A stretch of 64,000 nucleotides of DNA from Calamus simplicifolius (taxonomy: Eukaryota; Streptophyta; Magnoliopsida; Arecales; Arecaceae): the NCBI GenBank assembly GCA_900491605.1, contig UESW01003832.1, positions 442,567 to 506,566 on the forward strand, written 5' to 3'. The notes under the pieces are model-generated. The model made no database searches. It was given only the letters and a program-made list of their open reading frames with translations, and had not been told where the DNA came from. A program made the position numbers and the translations under genes. How positions within the stretch are numbered: the first letter of the stretch is position 1; each line of letters opens with the position of its first letter. This document shows, one piece after another, positions 56,334 through 64,000 of the stretch.

Positions 56334-58017
56334 TAGATCCCTTTTTGAGAAGGGAATTACATTCCCTTCTCCCTCCTTTCGTTGTCTCTTAGAACTGCTA
56401 CCTGCCTCCCAGGATATCATAGGTATCGTATTTTCCATTGGGACGTTGTCCATGCTAATCTAGGGTGCAGGAGGTGCCGATGGGCCCGGGGCTGCAGGGT
56501 TCCCCCTCCGGACAAACTTGCCCAGATGGCCTTGCTGAACTAGTTCTTCGATAGCCTTTTTCAGCAGGCAACAATCTTCAGTATTGTGGCAGTAATCTCT
56601 GTGATACCTGCAGTAGAGTTCTTTGTTGCGTGGGATCCCAGACTTCATGGGAGGTGGACGCCGGAGGTAAGGCTCGTCTTCTATCTCCAACAGGATGTGA
56701 GATATCGGGGCAAGCAATGGGGTGAAGTGCTCTTTAGGAACCAGATCTTGAGGTCTGTAATTTGGCTGACGAGGGGGTTCTGGCCTTCTGGACCGTGCCC
56801 CCGTGGGTTCCAAAGATGTCGGCTTCTTACTGGATCCTTTGTCAACCTCCCTCCTGGAGGAGTCTGCTTTATCGGTGCAAATGTACTTCTGCACCCGGCT
56901 CAGTTCAGCATAAGAGTGAGGAGGTTTTTTATCCAAGGAATAAGCAAACCTGGAAAGATGGAGTCCCCTCTTCAGAGCTAGCATGACCACATAGTCCTCA
57001 AGGTTGTATACTTCCAGTGCAGCTTCCTTGAACCGGGCCACAAAGTCTTTCAGAGTTTCACTGCTCTTTTGCTGGACAGCGAATAGGCTGTCAGCCATCC
57101 GGAGGATCTTTCGGCATGCATCAAAGTGGGCCAGGAAAGACCGCTTGAGCTATCTGAAGGAGTTGATACTGCGTGGTGGCAAACGAGAATACCACGCACG
57201 CGCTGCCTTCCGAAGCATTGCTGGGAAGGCCACACAGAGAAGAGAGTTCGTCGCTCCCTGAACTTACATGAGGACCTTGTAGCTTTTCAAGTGGTCCAGG
57301 AGGTCCGTAGTACCATCATAGGGATCCAGCTGGGGAAGACGGAACCTAGGCGGGACCGGCTCTCCATAATGCGGCGGGAGAGCGGAGGACGACGATCGTA
57401 GTCTGTCTCGTGTGGGTTGGTTATCCTTCGGCTAAGCTCCTCCAGCCGTTGATGGTATTCATCTAGCCGTTGCTAGGCTCGACGAGTGGTCTTCTAGTTT
57501 GCCTCCTCCTTCGAAGACTCGGAGGATGAAGTTGGGGAAGGCCGTTGGTGGAGGGGATGCACGTGCCTTGATTCCTTCTCGCCGCACCGCCGATGAGAGC
57601 GATCAAATGGTGGGAAGGAGACCACCGCTGCTTAGAGGTCTCCCGGCAGTGAGGCTTCATGGGCGAGTGGTGGGAGGCCTCCGGAGGGGTCCTGCCATGG
57701 TGAGGTCGGCTAGCTTCATGTCCCTCCATATGAGGCGGAGGGGGTTGAGGTGGTGTATGTGTGGTAGCGGAGCCTTACTCCTGCAGTCCCTGCACCACTG
57801 CCATCAGATCTTGCACCTGATGAGTCAAGGCATCGAGTCGATCAGCCTAGCTAGCCTGCGGCCGCATGAGAGGCGGAACAGGGAGGTTGGCCTCCGACTG
57901 CTCAGCCCACGGTTGCCTAGGAGGCAGAGTAGGGAGGATGGCCTCCGACTGCTCAGCCCGCTGTAAGCGTCCCGTGGCCTGGCTGGTGGAAGCGTCCTGT
58001 GCACGGGTAACCGCCAT
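56334..58017 (-). pseudogene. gag of Tat-2, upstream part of the element interrupted by the Sirevirus
   Basis: The start is MAVTRAQDASTSQATG (ATG at 58015-58017). The Gag core reads MADSLFAVQQKSSETLKDFV, ARFKEAALEVYNLEDYVVML and KRGLHLSRFAYSLDKKPPHS. The Tat motif YCRYHRDYCHNTEDC is at about 56545-56590, followed by IEELVQQGHLGKFVRRGN. Frame breaks lie around 57100-57840. It ends near 56460. Confidence 0.82.
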
Positions 58018-58078
58018 CTTCTTCCTTGCAATGATTGCAGATGCGGGAGGGAACGTCTGTCTGATGTACCCTGCCCTT

Positions 58079-58096
58079 CCCCTTCCTAGTGCGCCA
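58079..58096 (-). other. primer-binding site of Tat-2
   Basis: Minus-strand TGGCGCACTAGGAAGGGG lies three bases inside the 5' LTR, related to the Tat-1 site. Confidence 0.7.
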
Positions 58097-58099
58097 ATC

Positions 58100-58840
58100 T
58101 GTTGCCGCCAAATCACTGTTGAGGTGCGTTAGGTGAAAGGAGAGCTCCGCGGACCTTCAAAGGAGTGATGGGATCACCTCCGTCAGCTGGGAACCTGCAA
58201 GAAAAGTCCCGAACCAGTGATTCCGGTGAGGACCCTCCGGCGCTCCAGTCAGTGATGTGAGGAACAGGAATTTCTTGCAAGTAGAGCTTGAGAGAGAGAG
58301 AGAAGAGTCCCCCCCTCATTGGGGGTCGATCCTTATATACCTATTCGGGGTCCCTCTTACCCGTCCGCGATAATAGCCGGATCCTCTCTTCTGTTAAGAT
58401 CAGCTTCATAGGTTGGCGCTTGGTTGTTAGACATGTTCCGTGGATATCAGCGGACGCGTAGTATCTGTAGCTGCCCGTGATCCTGGCAAAAGGTGGGCGA
58501 GTGGGTTGCGTGGTAATAGTTTTAAGTATGTTCAGCATTAGAACCTGGCTTCATGGCTGAGATTGTGTCAAAGGCTGAGGTCGGAGCCAAAGCTGGAGCC
58601 GAGACCGAGGCCGAGAGCCGATGCCGGGCCGAGGCCGAGGTTGAGCCTTAGGCTGGGAACAAGACCGAAGCCGGGGTTGGAGCCGAGACTGAGTCCGAGG
58701 TCGAGGTCGAGGCCGAGGCCGAGGCCGGTGCCAAGGCCGAAGCCAAGACCAATGCTGGGAGCCGGTTAAAATTATTACCATTGCTTGGAAGGCTGTGCAC
58801 GCTGTTACCATGCCGCCAGGAGGTGTGATTAGCCATATCA
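58100..58840 (-). repeat. 5' LTR of Tat-2
   Basis: A 741-bp copy, partner of 40819-41591. TATA-like sequence lies at about 58331-58340 on the minus strand. The GCCGAGG minisatellite (58570-58750) is shorter than in the partner. Confidence 0.93.
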
Positions 58841-60310
58841 AAAACCTTCTAAAATAATTAATTCCTGCTTGTCTGCTTGTGAGTGTTAGATCGTGGCGTC
58901 GGATTGTTGCATTCAGCACATTGGTGCATTAGCGTGAGACGGGAGAATGAACCAACGGAAGCCTTCAATGGCTCGTCAGGGAGAGCGGAGGTGTGAAACG
59001 AACCATCATATTGCCTAGGGGTTGTACAGAGCCCATATGTCCAGCACGGCCCATAGGCCCATCCTAGGGGGCGGAGCGTACCGAGCCCGCAGGGTCAACC
59101 TATGTGCCAAGTGCCAACCATGCCAACACGTGCCGACCCACATGCCACTGACCAATCAATGTATTAGTCCATCTATTTTAAAAAAATATTTTTTAAATAA
59201 ATAAATATTATATATACCTTGGTTCGTAGGTAGGTAAGTGGCTTGCTCGGCCGCACCATTCATTACCAGATTGCTTGATCCTCTTCTACAACTTCTAATC
59301 ATTTGGATAAAAATCTTCAATTTTCATCTTTACGTTTTGCCTCAATGGCCTAAGCTCTAAGTTATCAAGCCCCATGAGCCAACCTACTAGATAGATTTTT
59401 ATTTATTATTATTTTTTAAAAAAATTAATTTAAAAAACTAAATAAAATAAATTAGAAATATTTATCTTTCCGAGGGCTTGCTATTGGCGCAATCCAACAC
59501 AGTCATTCTTTTCACCTAACCTCTCAGACATGATAGGTTGCATCTCATCTTTCATCTTTGGTCTTTTACTCTAATCATTGTTATTCAAAGAGGATTATTC
59601 ATCATCATTTTTTTGACCTTATATTCTATCTTCTGCATCGTATGAGTACTTATGGTAGATCAACTTCTCTATGGTATTTAGTAATGTTTTAAAAACTGAA
59701 CTAGACAATAAACCGGTTTGACATTTGGGTCATGGGTCAATCAGTTTGAGAGAATAAATCAATTTGATCAAACCGAATGATCTTATAATTAATTTTTAAT
59801 TAAATAATAATATATAAATGCTAAATTATAGAAAAACATTTTTAAAATTTATATACTTGTTCAACAAAATTTTATATAACATTAAAACTATAGAAAAATA
59901 TCTTTAAAACTATAGATGGGTTGTTTTCGGGTGCAAACCAAAGTGAAAAATTAAAAATCCAAAACAACCCAATCCTAATTTCATTTATCAAAAATAAAGG
60001 TTTAAAAATTGGGGTTGGATCGATTTTTCATAACTCGGACGGTTCAATGGGTTTTTTCAATTTTTATCAGGTCATATAAAAGTCAACTTTAATAATAAAA
60101 TTGAACCGAACTGGTGACCGATTCCCGATTGGACTGTTTCAATCAGCCAATTCGGTTCAATTTTCAAAACCATGGGCATTAGACCTTAATAAGCTGACGC
60201 CTAGAAGGATCATGCATTTCCGAATGCTTTTTGAAGCAGTTTTTGAGAACACTGATGCCCTTGTGTACATGAAACATCTTCACTCGTATAGCTGCACTTC
60301 CAGAGCTTGA
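58841..60310. other. spacer without recognisable genes
   Basis: Mostly AT-rich. AACCGAACTGG and CCGGTTTGACATTTGGG-type words at 59700-60140 resemble generic plant intergenic repeats. Confidence 0.5.
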
Positions 60311-60556
60311 AATGCTGAGGAGCAGCCTTGTGTTCTTCATCAAGCAGTATGTTGTGCTGCAGACTCACAAAAATCCATTGCTGGCATATTCAAGATTGCG
60401 AGGAAAGCACTTGATAATGTGGCTGGGTCCTCATGTAAACTTTTCAACCCAAAGCGGGTGGTTGATTGTTCTTCTCTCTTCCTTCCCCCCATCCCAGTTG
60501 GTTGCACAATGATTGAGTTGTGTCATGTTCTAGTTTTGATTTCCCAGTCTATATGA
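60311..60556 (+). pseudogene. unrecognised coding-like fragment
   Basis: A stop-to-stop frame of 81 codons without a usable start encodes NAEEQPCVLHQAVCCAADSQ, KSIAGIFKIARKALDNVAGS and RVVDCSSLFLPPIPVGCTMI. The composition looks protein-like and could be an exon or an old gene fragment. I cannot name a family. Confidence 0.3.
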
Positions 60557-60859
60557 CCTAGAAGCCAAAGGCAAAAAGAGTTCTAATTATTGAAGGATTG
60601 CAGCTATGGCTACAGAAGATTTTGCTATGAATGCAAAAACTGAGTTAACTTTAATGATACATATGAACTACTAAAGAAATTATCAAGAAAATAGAAACAT
60701 CTGAAAGGTCTATGATTTGTTGCTCCAGTTTATCATCATGATGCTGGAACCAAATTTGAAACCAGAGTTCAAGATAATTTGGGCTGCTGATGATGCTAGC
60801 CCTTCACAAAGCTGCTCCCATATGTCCCGGCGTCTTGGTATAATGCGATCAAAGTGTTT

Positions 60860-61068
60860 CCAAACAAATAGAGGTTAGAGAAATAAATTTGGTAGCATCG
60901 GCATACGTCTCAAGAGCAGAAAATTGATAAGCTTCACCAAGGTCTCTAAGAATCTGAAGAGAAATTTCATATTGCATGATTTCTGCCCATGAAGCAGACA
61001 ACCAAAAGTACCGAGCAGTCTCAAGATCCAGATGCAGAGAAGCAGAACTAATCCTTATATTTCTCTAT
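60860..61068 (-). pseudogene. unrecognised coding-like fragment on the minus strand
   Basis: A frame of about 68 codons closed by TGA near 60860 reads SSASLHLDLETARYFWLSAS, WAEIMQYEISLQILRDLGEA and YQFSALETYADATKFISLTS. A further stretch in another frame (FDRIIPRRRDIWEQLCEGLA, about 60780-60850) may belong to it. Family not recognised. Confidence 0.35.
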
Positions 61069-61199
61069 TTTTTTAAGCAATATCTATAATTTGAACCTTG
61101 AACTTGGGAAAGGGCTATGCTAAGCCAGCAGTACCAATTCATTAGTCAAGATAGCGCAAGCTATTAGAGGTGAGGAAATAATGAACCCTTGTTATCGAT

Positions 61200-61420
61200 C
61201 TTGGTATTGGCCCCCTTTATATAGATACTATACCTTAAATGTAGATTAGTGTTTGTTAACAAGCCAGCCAAACAATTGACCTAGAACAGTGTTACTGGCC
61301 CCCTCTAACGTAGATTCTAGATATTAAATGCCGCATAGTTGTTTTAACCATATATAAGTGGACTCTGCTTAACACGAAACAAAGTTACTGGCCTCTTATA
61401 TAGATTCTAGAGCTTAAACA
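61200..61420. repeat. diverged tandem repeat, three units of about 91 bp
   Basis: TTACTGGCC followed by TATAGATTCTAGA and TTAAA recurs at about 61210, 61293 and 61384. Confidence 0.6.
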
Positions 61421-61553
61421 CATCATATATTTGGTGTGATTATATCTAATGTCAAATATAAATCTCAAAATAGATCAATAAGCTATAAAATAACTTCTAT
61501 TTGTATGTATAGATTATCACCAAAATTATCTAACAGTTATTTTGGTTTGGTTT

Positions 61554-62482
61554 GGTTGCCGCGGAAATCCGCTCTCCGACTCGGGTGTAGCTCGGCTCTG
61601 GATCCAGACGCTGGTCTCTCGTCCGGATTGGAACCTGCAAGACAGTCCTCATGCAAAGGGTGCTTTGGGGTGGCCCTCTGCGGAAGACCCTCCAATGCTC
61701 AAGTCAGTAAAAATTCACAGCAAGCAGATATAAGAAGAAGGCTCTCGCAGAAGAGTTCTCATGATCGATGGTCCTCAGAGCTCTATTCGAGCTTTAATGG
61801 AGTTTTTAGTCTGAGTGTCAGTGAGAACATACCTGCGAGGCTTCAGGATTGTTGTATTTATAGGCGATCACCTGATTCCTTGGGCACGTCATAGGGGGTC
61901 CGAAAACCATTGTGATTTGAATCGGATTCGAATCAAGTTTGTTACGATGCCTGTGGGATCAGTATCTAGTTAGTTAGGAAATCGACGGCTAGGAGAGCTG
62001 GTTGATGCCTTGTGATTCGACAATCCTGTAGGCCCTAGGCCACTTCTATAGCCCTTAGGCCACTTCTGGTATTGTTCGCATGATTCCCCGTTTGAAATCT
62101 CGTTCAGCTATCATGAATTTGAACTCTTTCGCGCTCGATTCCGCGGAGGCGCTTAAATACCTCGGTCCAATAGCTCGGTTTGCCGAGATATAGAATAGCT
62201 CAGTTCACCGAGGGATGAGAGCGACTCGGTCTGGCCAAGGCAAGTGGATGGCTCGGTTTGCCGAAGTATTAGAATAGTTCAATTTGCTGAGGTATGAGAA
62301 TAGCTCGTTTCACCGAGGTATGGGAATAGCTCGGTTCGTCGAGGCAACTCGACTCCGCTAAAGACGATTCGGCTTCGCTGTCTTTCGGATATGACAGCTA
62401 GCTGACGGGATGTTGAGATTGGTCTCGACTCGATTGACAGTACACATGAACATTAATGCGATGATAATTTTACCCCTCATCA
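61554..62482 (-). repeat. solo LTR of the Tat-1 family
   Basis: Flanked by GGTTT at 61549-61553 and 62483-62487, an exact 5-bp target duplication. The end CCCCTCATCA and the inner blocks match the Tat-1 LTR. These include CGACGGCTAGGAGAGCT, TGATTCCTTGGGCA, GGAAGACCCTCCAATGCTCA and the CTCGG/CCGAG minisatellite at 62160-62345. The other end has GGTTGCC where TGTTGCC is expected. Minus-strand TATA CTATAAATAC is at about 61855. A lone LTR is what remains after LTR-LTR recombination. Confidence 0.92.
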
Positions 62483-62487
62483 GGTTT

Positions 62488-63899
62488 AGATCATTGCCAC
62501 ATATCATCGCCACATATGAACCCAATCTATGGGTTTATCCATTTTAGTACTAGGCTTATATCTCAGTCAGCTAATAGCAATTTGTTTAGATTTTTGGTTT
62601 ATTGGGTATCATTTACAAACTTGGTTATAGTTATGTGGTTGTCATAACCACCATAATCATCATCAGTTTTAATCTACTGGTTTGAGGCATCACTGATTCA
62701 CTCTGCAGCCGAGGAGAGCGAACAAAACTGATCGATTTAGGTGAGATCGTATATTTGATTCAGGATTAGACTCATACACATGCGTGATACGGATAGAATG
62801 GCAATGAAGATGAAAAAATTCAATCTTTGTAGGGAATCAACCCGACTGGCATAAAGAAATCTAATCCCTATGAAGAACTGCCTCGATGAGGACAGAATTA
62901 GAAGGATTAAATGGAGACAAGGAACTTTTTTAAAAATTCATCAAGTTTGAGGATGAAGATTATAGGTGCCGTATCATATCAAACTCTTCCTGAGTATGGT
63001 TAAGAAAAGTATGATTCTCAACAATTATTGAATGAGATATGCTTCCTTTCATCCACTATTTATATTATGGTTGTCATACAAACATTAAAACAGACACATA
63101 ATCATACATGCCAACATATACGCATACATATAATATGCATCCACATACACATACATATATATAATTTATACATGGATATATAAACTATTACATGGACATA
63201 TAAACTGTTTCCAATATTTTAATACCATAGATAGATTAAAATTATGGTTGCAATGCCATGATGGATTGTTGTAGTTGATTGCATCACTTCATTGGCTTTC
63301 CGAACCAGCCACTAGCTGTAAACAAGAACAAAATAATGGAATAAAGATTTAGACAGTAAGATTAATAGGCTGAAAATATATGATATAAATTACATGACTA
63401 ATCAAGGCATCGTCTTTAGCATAACTCCTAGTCACTCTAAATTGGTATGGCAGGGCATATTGGTAGTTTCTTGATCGCATGTCATTACCAATTAAGTTTG
63501 ACCAAGATTTGCTGTTGAATTGCATAGCTTTTTGGAAAAAACAAAGTATTACAAGGAATGAAGATTAGAATAAGCTACATAACATATCAAAAATGTAATA
63601 ACCCGTCGCAATAGATGGTCCTATTTTTATTACGATCATCTCCACTAATTAATAAGTGATAACGGCCCCTTAAATATTAAACGCTTGCTTGATGGGAGCA
63701 GGCAGTGGAATGGAAGGGATTTGAGTATCTCTTTAAAATAGGGATCCCTTCCTAAGGCTTTCAATACAATGTTATCGAAAGAAAAAAAAAAAAAACTAAA
63801 ACTAAAACAAGCGGAGGCATTGGGTCCCTGAACAAGAGCACATCCTGAGGGCATATACCATCAGAGTGCGATGGCTCATTGATTGGAAGCGCTCAATCA
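62488..63899. other. AT-rich spacer
   Basis: ATACATA/CACATA microsatellite-like sequence lies at 63090-63190 and an A run at 63781-63795. No gene was seen. Confidence 0.55.
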
Positions 63900-64000
63900 A
63901 GATTCATAGAGAAGAGGAGGAAGATCAAGATCCATAGAGAGGAGGAAGATTAAGATCCATCGAGAGGAGGAAGATCAAGATCCATCGAGAAGAAGATCAA
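63900..64000. repeat. 25-bp tandem repeat reaching the window edge
   Basis: GAGGAGGAAGATCAAGATCC plus ATAGA or ATCGA repeats about four times and is cut by the end of the window. Confidence 0.9.

Larger units (their letters stand above)
40819..58840 (-). mobile_element. Tat-2: second Tat-type Ty3/gypsy element, with another element nested inside
   Basis: LTRs at 40819-41591 and 58100-58840 share TGTTGCCGCCAAATCACT at one end and GTGATTAGCCAYATCA at the other. Flanking bases are AAAAT on the left and AAAAC on the right, an imperfect 5-bp target duplication. Minus-strand order is primer site, gag, (Sirevirus insertion), protease, reverse transcriptase, RNase H, second RNase H, integrase, minisatellite, antisense ORF on the plus strand, 3' LTR. 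Without the 6.85-kb insertion and its 5-bp duplication the element is about 11.2 kb. Many stops and frame breaks occur. Confidence 0.93.

Overview
This window looks like nuclear DNA of a flowering plant, probably a non-grass monocot. The reasons are an intron-poor chloroplast-import gene (TOC132/120 type), degraded FAR1-related and F-box/DUF295 genes, and a dense load of nested plant LTR retrotransposons (Tat-type and chromovirus-type Ty3/gypsy, and a Sirevirus-type Ty1/copia) plus a LINE. The species is not proven by the sequence; a palm is only a guess. One ambiguous base (23575) and several single-base frame breaks in conserved genes suggest draft-quality sequence.

Layout. 1-10472: minus-strand Tat element (Tat-1), cut by the left edge, with its 5' LTR at 9618-10472 and a 16-copy minisatellite at about 3025-3905. 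10473-14860: AT-rich spacer with a 100-bp GC-rich hairpin and a threefold tandem repeat, leading into the upstream region of the main gene. 14861-18314: TOC132/120-like preprotein receptor GTPase on the plus strand, in one exon but with three frame breaks. 20954-21304: last exon of an amidase gene on the minus strand. 21402-23575: 5'-truncated minus-strand LINE with a 334-bp internal duplication. 23577-24735: broken FAR1-related (MULE-derived) gene. 25720-26900: element with about 320-345-bp inverted arms enclosing an F-box/DUF295 fragment.

27674-31864: minus-strand gypsy element with two LTRs and TSD ATTGG, internally deleted from reverse transcriptase into the end of integrase. 35945-40463: plus-strand gypsy element with a long LTR, ending abruptly in reverse transcriptase, with an intron-like insertion between gag and protease. 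40819-58840: second minus-strand Tat element (Tat-2) with both LTRs, a spliced-looking antisense ORF on the plus strand and a second minisatellite. Inside Tat-2 sits a Sirevirus-like element at 49478-56328 (TSD CCCTC). It has gag but no pol and carries a different sense ORF in pol's place. 61554-62482 is a solo LTR of the Tat-1 family with TSD GGTTT. The rest is AT-rich spacer with short tandem repeats and two coding-like fragments I could not identify.

Only the TOC-like gene looks like a potentially working host gene. The other cellular genes are fragments, and every element is broken in at least one protein domain. The most unusual items are the pol-less Sirevirus derivative with its extra ORF, the recurring antisense-ORF plus minisatellite layout of the two Tat elements, the GCCGAC-rich LTR, and the 127-bp intron-like insert in the gypsy gag-protease region.
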